DNA of 39,391 nucleotides from Youngiibacter fragilis 232.1 (GCF_000495435.3 NZ_AXUN02000171.1:1-39391); one strand, 5' to 3'. Shown: positions 23,703-33,348, numbered from the stretch's first letter. Translations and numbers: made by a program. Notes: generated from the letters alone by a model not told the origin.

Positions 23703-25184
23703 ATGGATTTCAAAAGCACCAGAGATGAGAACAATATCGTTTCACCTTCGATGGCTATCCTGCAGGGGCTGGCTGAAGATGGGGGCCTGTTCGTCCCGGT
23801 CTCATTCCCGAGGCTTGGAAAAGACCTTGAAACCCTTGGCAAAATGAGCTACCAGGAGCTGGCATTCGAGATAATGTCCGCATACCTTCACGATTTCAGC
23901 GATGAAGACCTTTGGGCCTGCATAAACGGGGCATATGATGAGAAGTTTGATGATCCGGGTATGGCGCCTGTGGTCAGTGTAGGGAACGTAGACCATATGG
24001 AGCTCTTCCACGGTTCTACAATTGCCTTCAAGGATATGGCCCTTTCAATACTCCCATACCTCATGAAGACCTCAGCTGTCATGAACAAGAGTGACAAGGA
24101 CATAGTGATCCTCACTGCAACTTCCGGAGATACCGGAAAGGCCGCCATGGCCGGATTTGCTGACGTACCTGGTACGAGCATAATAGTATTTTATCCGAAG
24201 AACGGGGTGAGCTCGATACAGGAGCGCCAGATGGTCACACAAAAGGGAGATAACACCCACGTAGTAGCTATAGAAGGCAATTTCGACAGTGCCCAGACCA
24301 AGGTCAAGGAGCTGTTCAATGACAATGAGCTCAGGAATGAAATGGAAAGGAACGGCTTCCAGTTTTCAAGCGCAAACTCCATGAACATAGGAAGGCTTCT
24401 GCCGCAGGTGGTCTATTATGCATGGGCATACCTGAGGGAAGTCGAGACAGGCAGGATAGAAGCCGGTAAAAGCCTCAACTTCTGCGTTCCAACAGGAAAC
24501 TTCGGCGACATACTCGCCGGATATTATGCGAAGATGATGGGAGTCCCGATAGGAAAGCTCATCTGCGCTTCAAACGACAACAAGGTGCTTTATGACTTCT
24601 TCGAGACAGGCACCTACGACAGGAACAGGGAATTCGTACTTACGATATCCCCGTCAATGGACATACTGATATCCAGCAACTTTGAAAGGATGCTGTATCA
24701 CGCAACAGGGAACAATACAGGGGAGCTCCTCAGGCTCATGGGAAGCCTCGAGTCAACAGGCATCTACACCGTAGGTCCTGAAATCATGGCGAACTTCGGT
24801 GACTTCGCTGCAGAATATGCTAATGAAGCGGAAACCATGGACCAGATAAGGAAGGTTTTCGAGGAGACCGGATATGTAATGGACCCTCATACAGCAGTAG
24901 CATCAAGAAGCTACGAAAAGTATGTCGAAAAGACCGGCGACAATACGCCCTGCGTAATAGTATCAACTGCAAGCCCCTACAAGTTCCCTGAAGCTGTCCT
25001 GAATGCACTCGGCAGTCTGCCGGAGGACATAACCGACGACTCCCTTATCGACACGCTAAACGCTGTATCCAAGGTAGCCATTCCAAAGGCCATCCATGAG
25101 CTGAAGGATGCACCGGTCAGGCATGGCACCGTGGTGCCGGTGGACGGGATGAAGGATATCGTAAGGAAGATCATACTTAAGTAG
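23703..25184 (+). CDS. thrC: Threonine synthase
   Basis: This 493-residue PLP enzyme converts O-phosphohomoserine to threonine and phosphate. The N-terminus MDFKSTRDENNIVSPSMAIL is typical, the cofactor lysine lies in FHGSTIAFKDMALSILPYLM near residue 107, and TATSGDTGKAAM marks the phosphate/PLP loop. PTGNFGDILAGYYAKMMG lies in the middle. Its length fits the longer bacterial/fungal form. ATG 23703 has AGGAGA 6 nt upstream; the frame is open further upstream without a ribosome site. It stands alone between two terminated or divergent units, with the stop TAG. Confidence 0.95.
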   Translation: MDFKSTRDENNIVSPSMAILQGLAEDGGLFVPVSFPRLGKDLETLGKMSYQELAFEIMSAYLHDFSDEDLWACINGAYDEKFDDPGMAPVVSVGNVDHMELFHGSTIAFKDMALSILPYLMKTSAVMNKSDKDIVILTATSGDTGKAAMAGFADVPGTSIIVFYPKNGVSSIQERQMVTQKGDNTHVVAIEGNFDSAQTKVKELFNDNELRNEMERNGFQFSSANSMNIGRLLPQVVYYAWAYLREVETGRIEAGKSLNFCVPTGNFGDILAGYYAKMMGVPIGKLICASNDNKVLYDFFETGTYDRNREFVLTISPSMDILISSNFERMLYHATGNNTGELLRLMGSLESTGIYTVGPEIMANFGDFAAEYANEAETMDQIRKVFEETGYVMDPHTAVASRSYEKYVEKTGDNTPCVIVSTASPYKFPEAVLNALGSLPEDITDDSLIDTLNAVSKVAIPKAIHELKDAPVRHGTVVPVDGMKDIVRKIILK

Positions 25185-25203
25185 AAACAATAGTCAGTAT
25201 CTG

Positions 25204-25232
25204 AAAGCCCCCGACTGTGAGTCAGGGGCTTT
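25204..25232. terminator. Terminator between thrC and the convergent GH1 gene
   Basis: AAAGCCCC plus GACT pairs with AGTC plus GGGGCTTT around a short loop, followed by TTCTTC. The symmetric stem can act for both convergent genes. Confidence 0.8.
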
Positions 25233-25272
25233 CTTCATTCAGATACGAATATCTCATTTTTTGCTGCCGAGC

Positions 25273-26763
<1,491 letters not shown>

Positions 26764-26879
26764 TCATATGCCCATTCTAAACCATAAACTTTGACGTTCA
26801 TATATCCTGAGGTTCATTTCCATTATTTGGAATCCATGCCGGGGAATGAGGATTACTTCAACGTTTTCACATCAGCTTA

Positions 26880-26908
26880 TTGACGATGGTCATACCAAAT
26901 GTTATCCT
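26880..26908 (+). promoter_or_regulatory. lar operon promoter with embedded LldR/PdhR-type operator
   Basis: TTGACG (26880-26885) and TATCCT (26903-26908) are exactly 17 bp apart. The spacer contains TGGTCATACCA (26887-26897), a perfect 4-3-4 inverted repeat. The 13-mer 26886-26898 matches the reverse complement of the lrgA operator (9244-9256) at 12 positions. Binding there would block RNA polymerase. Confidence 0.7.
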
Positions 26909-26963
26909 TTAAATGTGTCACGAAGGCACATTGAATCGATTGAAATTGATTTTGAAATGGACG

Positions 26964-27014
26964 AATCCAGAAACCAGCTGTCAGTAGATAGCTTCTTTCT
27001 GGATTTATTTTTTT
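26964..27014 (+). terminator. Leader terminator/attenuator before larMN
   Basis: AATCCAGAAA (26964-26973) pairs perfectly with TTTCTGGATT (26996-27005), with an inner AGCT/AGCT pairing, and is followed by TATTTTTTT. The T-run ends one base before the GGGGAGG ribosome site of larMN. A terminator in the leader of its own operon implies attenuation or a metal/cofactor-sensing RNA. The leader from about 26915 is roughly 115 nt. Confidence 0.7.
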
Positions 27015-27030
27015 GGGGAGGATACTAAAC

Positions 27031-28023
27031 ATGCATATACCCGACAATTATCTCAGCCCGGAAACCTGTGCAGTAGTGACAACAGCCATGGTGCCAGTAT
27101 GGCACAGGTCAGTAAGGAAGGTTAAGGAAGAGGTCACCAAGGCCAGGATCCCCCTTCTTGGAATAGGTGCCGCCTTCTCATTCCTTCTCATGATGTTCAA
27201 TGTTCCGCTTCCCGGCGGTACAACTGGTCATGCAGTGGGAGGTACCCTTCTCGCCATACTGCTAGGCCCCTATTCTGCATGCATTTCAGTTACGGTGGCA
27301 CTCCTTATCCAGGCGCTCCTCTTCGGAGACGGCGGGATACTGGCTTTCGGGGCAAACAGCTTCAATATCGCCTTCATTCTCCCGTTCCTTGGCTACTGGG
27401 TATACAGGTTCATAAAGGACCGTACCCGGTCTGAAAAGGGTGAATACCTTGCGATCGCCATTGGATCCTACATCGGTCTCAATGCAGCTGCGCTTGCGAC
27501 CGCAATCATGTTCGGAATCCAGCCGCTGCTGTTCAAGAGCGCTGCAGGTCAGCCGCTTTACAACCCTTATCCCCTGTCGGTGTCAGTACCTGCAATCATG
27601 ATTCCGCACCTTCTTGTGGCAGGATTCGTGGAAGCCGGGTTTACTGTAGCGATATACTCATTCATCAGGAAGGTCTCACCCTCCATGATCTATGAGGGGG
27701 CAAGGGAGAAGACCAGGGCCATATACGGACTGGTGGCGGCACTCGTCATCCTGACACCATTGGGACTGCTCGCGACAGGGACAGCGTGGGGAGAATGGGG
27801 CATTGATGAGCTGAGCACCGTCATTTCTGACGGAAAGGCCCTGGGCTATGTTCCTGAAGGTATGAAAAACGGATTCAGCTTCGAAGCGATAATGCCTGAT
27901 TATGTCATAAACGGGCTACCAGATACTGCGGGATATGTCCTGTCAGCAGCTGCAGGAGCAGCTATCCTTATTATAATGTTCAAGGTCCTCTCAAGCCTCA
28001 AAGGCGGGGAGAACAAGCGCTGA
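27031..28023 (+). CDS. larMN: Nickel ECF transporter, fused substrate-binding LarMN (CbiM/CbiN-like)
   Basis: This 330-residue membrane protein has the N-terminus MHIPDNYLSPETC, matching the metal-binding MHIPDG start of CbiM/NikM, so the Met-His end of the mature protein must be the true start. Seven or so hydrophobic helices follow. The C-terminal 80 residues (ILTPLGLLATGTAWGEWG and a last helix) correspond to the CbiN/PDGLE-type small subunit, fused here. ATG 27031 follows GGGGAGG. With LarQ and LarO it would import nickel for the lar enzymes. Cobalt specificity cannot be excluded by sequence; the lar context favours nickel. Confidence 0.88.
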   Translation: MHIPDNYLSPETCAVVTTAMVPVWHRSVRKVKEEVTKARIPLLGIGAAFSFLLMMFNVPLPGGTTGHAVGGTLLAILLGPYSACISVTVALLIQALLFGDGGILAFGANSFNIAFILPFLGYWVYRFIKDRTRSEKGEYLAIAIGSYIGLNAAALATAIMFGIQPLLFKSAAGQPLYNPYPLSVSVPAIMIPHLLVAGFVEAGFTVAIYSFIRKVSPSMIYEGAREKTRAIYGLVAALVILTPLGLLATGTAWGEWGIDELSTVISDGKALGYVPEGMKNGFSFEAIMPDYVINGLPDTAGYVLSAAAGAAILIIMFKVLSSLKGGENKR

Positions 28024-28040
28024 TGAAGGAGGCAAGGTAA

Positions 28041-28835
28041 ATGCCTGAATGGCTTATTAAGGAAGAGGACTATGTTCCGGATAGGGATAAGGACGGGTTC
28101 ATCGGGAAAAGCATCCTGTCAATCCTCGGGATCCTTTCAAGGATAAAAAGCCAGGGCAGGGAAAACGAAGGCAAGTACATAATCGATGCCAACCTCAAGG
28201 TCATATTCACATTTATCCTGGCCCTCATGGTTTCACTTGCAAAAAACTTCACGTTCGTGGTTGTAGTCAACGTATACCTCCTTGTAGTCCTCTGTCTTCA
28301 GGATGCAGGCACGATCATAAGAGTCCTGAGGATAAGCCTTATCATGGCAGCCTTCACCTTCGTGATGCTTATCCCGGCAATAACCTGGGGAAGCGGAAGC
28401 AATGCGGTAATGCTGACAGGAAAGGTATTCGCCACAGTCACAGCTGTGAATCTCCTCTCACGCACCACGAGATGGAATGACATAACAGGTGCCCTCAAGG
28501 TACTGCGTGTCCCCGACATATTCATACTCGTCCTTGACATAACCATCAAATACATTGTCCTTCTCGGCGAATTCTCGCTAAACATGCTCTATGCCCTCAA
28601 GCTTAGGTCAGTTGGCAAGGACAAGGGCAAGTATCAATCAATCTCAGGGATAGCCGGCAGTATGTTCGTAAAATCCAGGGAGATGGCTGAGGACATGTAC
28701 AGCGCAATGGAATGCAGGGGCTTCACTGGAGAATACAAGAAATCGGGCAGAATAAGGCTTGGTCTTGCGGACTATGCCTACATGCTTGCAAACATCGGCT
28801 TAGTGCTCACATTCATCTATTTGGGAAGGGTCTGA
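28041..28835 (+). CDS. larQ: ECF transporter T component (CbiQ/LarQ)
   Basis: This 264-residue membrane protein has five or so hydrophobic helices and the cytoplasmic coupling motif region SVGKDKGKYQSISGIAGSMF followed by EMAEDMYSAMECRGFTGE, which is the hallmark of EcfT/CbiQ. It couples ATP hydrolysis by LarO to LarMN. The first 45 residues are charged and longer than in many CbiQ proteins. ATG 28041 follows AGGAGG. Only one base separates its stop from the larO start. Confidence 0.88.
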   Translation: MPEWLIKEEDYVPDRDKDGFIGKSILSILGILSRIKSQGRENEGKYIIDANLKVIFTFILALMVSLAKNFTFVVVVNVYLLVVLCLQDAGTIIRVLRISLIMAAFTFVMLIPAITWGSGSNAVMLTGKVFATVTAVNLLSRTTRWNDITGALKVLRVPDIFILVLDITIKYIVLLGEFSLNMLYALKLRSVGKDKGKYQSISGIAGSMFVKSREMAEDMYSAMECRGFTGEYKKSGRIRLGLADYAYMLANIGLVLTFIYLGRV

Positions 28836-28836
28836 A

Positions 28837-29628
28837 ATGATAGACATAAATGGAGTCTCATATTTTTATTCCGGAAGTGCCGCCCTCAGGGATATAACCC
28901 TGCATATCGACAAAGGCGAGGCTGTAGCCCTGCTTGGAGCTAATGGAAGCGGAAAATCAACCCTTCTAAAGCTCATCAACGGAATAGTTTCACCTGACGA
29001 GGGCGAATACAGGTTCAACGGCGAGAAGATCACATCAAAAAAGCTCCAGGACAGCAAATTCGCCAAAGGCTTCCACCAGAAGATAGGCTTTGTCTTCCAG
29101 AACTCTGATACTCAGCTGTTCTGTGCGGATGTAGAGGATGAGATAGCATTCGGCCCCAGGCAGATGGGACTCGGAGAAGACGAAGTATCGAAGAGGGTAA
29201 ATGACTGCCTTGCCCTTCTCGGAATTGAAGACCTGAGGCACAGGCCGCCGTATCACCTGAGCGGAGGTGAAAAACGCAAGGTAGCAATAGCCAGCGTACT
29301 TTCACTAAATCCTGAGGTGCTTGTACTTGACGAGCCCATGAACGGTCTCGACCCAAGGACACAGAGGTGGCTTGTGGAATTCCTGGTCAAGCTTAACAAG
29401 GCCGGGAAGACAATCATAACATCAACCCACAACCTGGAGCTCGTGCAGAACATATCTAAGCGTGCTGTCCTGTTCAGCGAGGACCATAGGATAGTCGCAG
29501 ACATGCTGACAAGGGATCTGCTCATGGAATTCGAGCTGCTCAAGAGCGTCAATCTTGTTGATGAGTATTACCATCAGCATGAAGGCAAACACCATGTACA
29601 CTACCATATGCACACCTACAGTGTCTGA
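28837..29628 (+). CDS. larO: ECF transporter ATPase (CbiO/LarO)
   Basis: This 263-residue ABC ATPase has Walker A GANGSGKSTL (about residue 35), a Q-loop in GFVFQNSDTQLF, signature LSGGEKRKVAIA, Walker B VLVLDEPMNGLDP and the switch His in ITSTHNLE. The last 20 residues are strikingly His-rich (seven His, ending HYHMHTYSV), a likely nickel-binding tail not needed for ATPase activity. It energises the LarMN-LarQ importer. The ATG follows a GGAAGGG ribosome site inside larQ. Confidence 0.9.
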   Translation: MIDINGVSYFYSGSAALRDITLHIDKGEAVALLGANGSGKSTLLKLINGIVSPDEGEYRFNGEKITSKKLQDSKFAKGFHQKIGFVFQNSDTQLFCADVEDEIAFGPRQMGLGEDEVSKRVNDCLALLGIEDLRHRPPYHLSGGEKRKVAIASVLSLNPEVLVLDEPMNGLDPRTQRWLVEFLVKLNKAGKTIITSTHNLELVQNISKRAVLFSEDHRIVADMLTRDLLMEFELLKSVNLVDEYYHQHEGKHHVHYHMHTYSV

Positions 29629-29677
29629 CAGCACATTTACTTGAATTAACAATGAAGAAATGACAGGAGTGGAATAC

Positions 29678-30496
29678 ATGACAAAACTTGAAGAGCTCAA
29701 GAGTGAAATAAGGTCGCTTGTAAAGGATGGTGCATGCATAGCCTTTTCGGGTGGTGTCGACAGCAGCCTTATCCTGAAGCTTGCAGCTGATGCCGGCAGG
29801 GAGCTGGGCAGGGATGTCCATGCTGTCACCTTTGAGACGAGGCTTCATCCGGTATCTGACGTACAGGTGTCAAAGAGCGTGGCAAAAGAGATGGGCGCAA
29901 TCCACACGATAATCAGAGTGGATGAATTTGAAAACAGGGACCTTCTGAAAAATCCTGTGAACAGATGCTATATCTGCAAGAACATGCTGTTTTCGAACCT
30001 GCTGGATCTTGCAAAGGAAAATGGACTTAAGTATGTGATTGACGGTACGAACGCCGATGACCACAAGGTATACAGGCCAGGCATCAGGGCTCTCAAAGAG
30101 CTTGGAGTCATCTCTCCTCTTGCCGGGCTCGGAATAACCAAGGCTGAAGTCAGGGCGTTCGCATCAAGCCTTGGAATATCGGTTGCCTCAAGACCATCAG
30201 CCCCATGCATGGCTACCAGGCTGCCATATGACACTGAGATAAGCTTCGAGCTTCTCGAACGGATTGAAAAAGGCGAAGAGTTCATTAAGGGACTCGGTTT
30301 CAGCATCGTAAGGCTGAGGATCCATAAGGATATCGCAAGGATTGAGGTTCCGGCAGATGACTTCATGAAGCTCATCGGATACAGGGATCAGGTAACAGCA
30401 TCTCTCAAGAGCCTCGGCTTTACATACATAACCCTTGATATGGAAGGCTTCCGGTCCGGAAGCATGGATATTGGCCTGGACAAGTCAATGGCCTGA
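29678..30496 (+). CDS. larE: Nickel-pincer cofactor sulfur insertase LarE
   Basis: This 272-residue PP-loop ATPase has SGGVDSS near residue 24 and NRCYICKNMLF near 96. C177, in SRPSAPCMATRLPY, aligns in context with Cys176 of Lactobacillus plantarum LarE, which gives up its own sulfur in each reaction. LarE adenylates the carboxylate of the pyridinium intermediate and inserts sulfur to make the thiocarboxylates. The three-Cys, Fe-S type seen in some LarE is not present here. ATG 29678 with GGAG 8 nt upstream is preferred over ATG 29660. It is the fourth gene of the lar operon. Confidence 0.92.
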   Translation: MTKLEELKSEIRSLVKDGACIAFSGGVDSSLILKLAADAGRELGRDVHAVTFETRLHPVSDVQVSKSVAKEMGAIHTIIRVDEFENRDLLKNPVNRCYICKNMLFSNLLDLAKENGLKYVIDGTNADDHKVYRPGIRALKELGVISPLAGLGITKAEVRAFASSLGISVASRPSAPCMATRLPYDTEISFELLERIEKGEEFIKGLGFSIVRLRIHKDIARIEVPADDFMKLIGYRDQVTASLKSLGFTYITLDMEGFRSGSMDIGLDKSMA

Positions 30497-30519
30497 AATA
30501 ATGATTGTGAGGTAACAAA

Positions 30520-31275
30520 ATGGATATACAGGAACTGCTCAGAAAGGTCAAATCCGATGAAATGGACATAGCTGCCGCCGAAAACATGCTCAAGAAGCTG
30601 CCATATGAGGACCTGGGCTTTGCCAAGCTTGACCACCACAGGAAGCTGAGGTCAGGCTTCGGAGAGGTAATTTACTGCAGCGGTAAGTCTGACGAGCATC
30701 TGCTCATGATTTTCCAGAGCTTCATGGAGAAAGGCGTCAATGTTCTTGGTACAAGGGCTTCAATGGCACAGTACAAATTTGTGAGCGCTGTCATACCTGA
30801 GGCTGAATATGATCCCATGTCGAGGATAATCAAGATAATCCACTCAGAACCTGAGAAGATAGGCTGCATCGCCGTATGCACAGGGGGAACGTCCGACATC
30901 CCTGTGGCTGAGGAGGTTGCGCAGACTGCTGAGTTCTTCGGGAGCAATGTGCTCAGGGTCTTTGATGTGGGAGTTGCAGGAATCCACAGGCTCTTTTCCA
31001 AGATGGATGTCATCTCGCAGGCAAACTGCATAGTTGCAGTGGCGGGAATGGAAGGAGCGCTGCCAGGAGTCATAGCGGGAATGGTTGACAAGCCTGTGAT
31101 CGCAGTCCCGACCTCGGTAGGCTATGGTTCGAACTTCCAGGGGCTCTCGGCACTTCTCACCATGCTGAACTCCTGCGCTGAGGGCATATCGGTAGTCAAC
31201 ATAGACAACGGCTTCGGTGCAGGCTACCTTGGCACCCAGATAAACAGACTTGCGGAGGGATACAATGGAAGGTAA
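30520..31275 (+). CDS. larB: Nickel-pincer cofactor carboxylase LarB
   Basis: This 251-residue protein has a short helical N-terminus and a PurE-like core. The core contains CTGGTSDIPVAEEVAQTAEFFG, RVFDVGVAGIHRL, VAVAGMEGALPGVIAGMVDKPVIAVPTSVGYG and a glycine-rich end. LarB carboxylates the nicotinate ring of NaAD and hydrolyses the phosphoanhydride, the first step of pincer synthesis. ATG 30520 follows GAGG. Its last codons overlap the start of larC by 11 bases. Confidence 0.93.
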   Translation: MDIQELLRKVKSDEMDIAAAENMLKKLPYEDLGFAKLDHHRKLRSGFGEVIYCSGKSDEHLLMIFQSFMEKGVNVLGTRASMAQYKFVSAVIPEAEYDPMSRIIKIIHSEPEKIGCIAVCTGGTSDIPVAEEVAQTAEFFGSNVLRVFDVGVAGIHRLFSKMDVISQANCIVAVAGMEGALPGVIAGMVDKPVIAVPTSVGYGSNFQGLSALLTMLNSCAEGISVVNIDNGFGAGYLGTQINRLAEGYNGR

Positions 31276-32629
31276 GACTTTATACCTTGAATGCTTCTCT
31301 GGGATAAGCGGAGACATGACAGTGGCGGCACTTCTCGACCTGGGCGCCGACAAGGATGTCCTTCTGTCAGCCCTTGAAAGCCTAAAGGTCTCAGGCTTTG
31401 ATATAAAAATCGGCAGGACCCAGAAATGTGGGATCGACGCCTGCGATTTCGATGTCATACTTGAAAGCGGACATGACCATGGCCACACCCATCCACATCC
31501 TAATCCTGCCGCAAAAAAACAGCTTTCAGCAGCTTCATTCAGAATGTCGCCTGGAATCAAAGCCAAGGCCGCAGTAAAGGAGCACACCCATTCACATGAC
31601 AATGGTCATAGCCATTCACATGACCACGGTCATAGCCATTCACACGGTGGTGACCATGCTCACAGGAACCTCTACGACATAATGAGGATAATCGATTCTT
31701 CGGGAATTACCCCTGGTGCCAAGGCAATATCCAAGAGGATATTCGAAGTGGTGGCTATCGCGGAATCCAAGGCGCACGGACTTGGAATAGAGGATGTACA
31801 CTTCCATGAGGTCGGTGCTGTAGACTCCATAGTTGATATAGTGGCAGCGGCTGTGTGCATTGATAATCTTGGAATCAGGGACGTCATAGTCTCAGAGATG
31901 TACGAGGGTACAGGGCATGTCAAATGTCAGCACGGAATCCTTCCTGTTCCTGTTCCTGCAGTCCTCAATATCCTTTCAGCCAATTCGCTTCCCATAAGGA
32001 TAACCGAAGAATCAGGGGAAATGATAACACCTACTGGTGCAGCGATAGCAGCGGCACTTAGGACGAAGGAAAATCTGCCTGACAGGTATGTGATCCGGGG
32101 CATCGGCATTGGTGCAGGAAAGAAGGATTTCAGGAAGGCAAATGTACTGAGGGCCTACATCATTGAAGAATCAAACATATCAGGAACAACAGACAGTGTA
32201 TGGCTTCTTGAAACAAACCTCGACGACATCACTGGAGAGAACCTTGGCTACGTCATGGAGAAGCTTCTTGATGAAGGTGCGAAGGATGTCTTCTATACGC
32301 CAATATTCATGAAGAAGAACAGGCCGGCGTACAAGCTGAGCGTGATCTGCAGCGAGTCTCACAAGGCAGGGCTGGAGTCCGTAATATTCAGGAACACCAC
32401 CTCAATTGGCATAAGGAAGGTCCTGATGGAGAGGGCCATCCTGGAGCGCGAAAGCATTACCATAAACACTGCCTTCGGGCCTGCCCGTGTCAAGGTCACG
32501 ACTTTCGAAGGCGAAAAGTCATACTCGCCGGAGTATGAGGATATCAGGAATTTCTGCAAAAATAAAGACCTCCCGTATGGGGAAGTCTATGAAAGCGTCA
32601 TGGCATCAGTAAGAAGCTTTTCAAAATAA
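31265..32629 (+). CDS. larC: Nickel insertase LarC (CTP-dependent), full length
   Basis: This 454-residue protein inserts nickel into the pincer nucleotide using CTP. The N-terminal domain begins MEGKTLYLECFSGISGDM. A His-rich insertion (about residues 70-140) holds tandem HSHDxGHS units. The domain then continues with HFHEVGAVDSIVDIVAAA. The C-terminal domain has LETNLDDITGENLGYVMEKL and MKKNRPAYKLSVIC. In L. plantarum the two halves are larC1 and larC2, joined by a ribosomal frameshift; here they are one uninterrupted frame. ATG 31265, with GGAGGG upstream, lies inside larB. It is the last gene of the operon and no larA follows. Confidence 0.93.
   Translation: MEGKTLYLECFSGISGDMTVAALLDLGADKDVLLSALESLKVSGFDIKIGRTQKCGIDACDFDVILESGHDHGHTHPHPNPAAKKQLSAASFRMSPGIKAKAAVKEHTHSHDNGHSHSHDHGHSHSHGGDHAHRNLYDIMRIIDSSGITPGAKAISKRIFEVVAIAESKAHGLGIEDVHFHEVGAVDSIVDIVAAAVCIDNLGIRDVIVSEMYEGTGHVKCQHGILPVPVPAVLNILSANSLPIRITEESGEMITPTGAAIAAALRTKENLPDRYVIRGIGIGAGKKDFRKANVLRAYIIEESNISGTTDSVWLLETNLDDITGENLGYVMEKLLDEGAKDVFYTPIFMKKNRPAYKLSVICSESHKAGLESVIFRNTTSIGIRKVLMERAILERESITINTAFGPARVKVTTFEGEKSYSPEYEDIRNFCKNKDLPYGEVYESVMASVRSFSK
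31589..31647 (+). repeat. 24-bp tandem repeat inside larC
   Basis: Two full 24-bp units (31589-31612 and 31613-31636, differing at two bases) and a partial third encode HSHDNGHS, HSHDHGHS and HSHGG. Such slippage-prone repeats adjust the length of the His-rich metal-binding loop. Confidence 0.85.
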
Positions 32630-32639
32630 TTCAAATGGG

Positions 32640-32667
32640 AAGGTCTCACCAGCTAAGGTGAGGCCTT
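32640..32667. terminator. Convergent terminator between larC and the PsiE-like gene
   Basis: AAGGTCTCACC pairs with GGTGAGGCCTT (one G-U pair) around a 6-base loop and is followed by TTTC. The last codons and the stop of the minus-strand PsiE-like gene lie within this stem. Confidence 0.8.
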
Positions 32668-33120
32668 TTCATCTGTCCGCTGCTCTTCATTTGCAGGCTG
32701 CGGGCTGCTTACCATTACTGGTGATTCCTTCAGTATGTATGTCTTTATTGCAAATAGCAGGCCTATTGTCACAACTCCAATAAGAAGCTCATAGGCTTCA
32801 GTGTTGTAGATCAGCATCTTCCTTGCTATTGCAAGTGTCATGACATCCACCACATTGTTTGGCTTGTGCCTTATGAGCATTATTGCAAGCTCAAGGGCGA
32901 TGATCAGTAGAAGAAGGTATGAGAGGTAATGCTGGAAGCTGTTGTAGTTTATGAGCTCCTTGAGCTGTGTGATATCCCTGAACATGGAGATCACGAAGAA
33001 GCATGAGTTGATTATTACCGCCATTACAAGAAGCCCTGAAATGAACAGCTCTATGCTGCTGATTGCTGTGGCGACCCGTTTTGACATCCTCTCATAGAAC
33101 TTTGATTTGTTGCTGTACAT
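32653..33120 (-). CDS. Small membrane protein, PsiE-like
   Basis: This 155-residue protein has three to four hydrophobic helices. The segment LLLIIALELAIMLIRHKPNNVVDVMTLAIARKMLIYN resembles, in separate parts, the PsiE family core (a helix ending in E, then an AIARK motif near residue 100). The C-terminus is a short charged, probably cytosolic tail. ATG 33120 follows AAAGGTGG; an in-frame ATG at 33180 has no ribosome site and lies farther up the leader. PsiE is a phosphate-starvation protein of unknown activity in enterobacteria; the role here is unknown. It is a single-gene unit with its own promoter and palindrome. Confidence 0.6.
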   Translation of the reverse strand: MYSNKSKFYERMSKRVATAISSIELFISGLLVMAVIINSCFFVISMFRDITQLKELINYNSFQHYLSYLLLLIIALELAIMLIRHKPNNVVDVMTLAIARKMLIYNTEAYELLIGVVTIGLLFAIKTYILKESPVMVSSPQPANEEQRTDEKASP

Positions 33121-33201
33121 CAATATCCACCTTTCGTTCGTATCCAAGCTGTCACACTGATTGATCTGGCACCCAACCAAATTGACTTGCAGCTTTTTCT
33201 G

Positions 33202-33238
33202 AGTATAACAGAGCCCAGGGTACCTGTAAATATTTACA
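33202..33238 (-). promoter_or_regulatory. Promoter of the PsiE-like gene with a 14-bp palindrome
   Basis: On the minus strand TTTACA (33225-33230) and TATACT (33202-33207) are 17 bp apart. The perfect palindrome TGTAAATATTTACA (33225-33238) covers the -35, so a dimeric regulator bound there would control access of RNA polymerase. I do not recognise the regulator. Confidence 0.65.
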
Positions 33239-33312
33239 TAGCAATTGCAAAATAATTATCAGTTTGGCAATGCGCATGCTGATCCAGGCATCAGCGCCAA
33301 TACCAACGATGA

Positions 33313-33348
33313 GAAAAAAGGACTTGAGCTAGCTCAAATCCTTTTTTC
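33313..33348 (-). terminator. Terminator of the nucleoside ABC operon
   Basis: GAAAAAAGGA plus TTGAGC pairs with GCTCAA plus TCCTTTTTTC around a tiny loop, giving T-runs on both strands. It lies 50 bp beyond the last permease gene. Confidence 0.8.

Noticed and set aside
26846-27028. 60-codon open frame on the plus strand upstream of larMN
   Set aside because: It runs through the promoter, operator and terminator hairpin and has no ribosome site; better explained as leader DNA.
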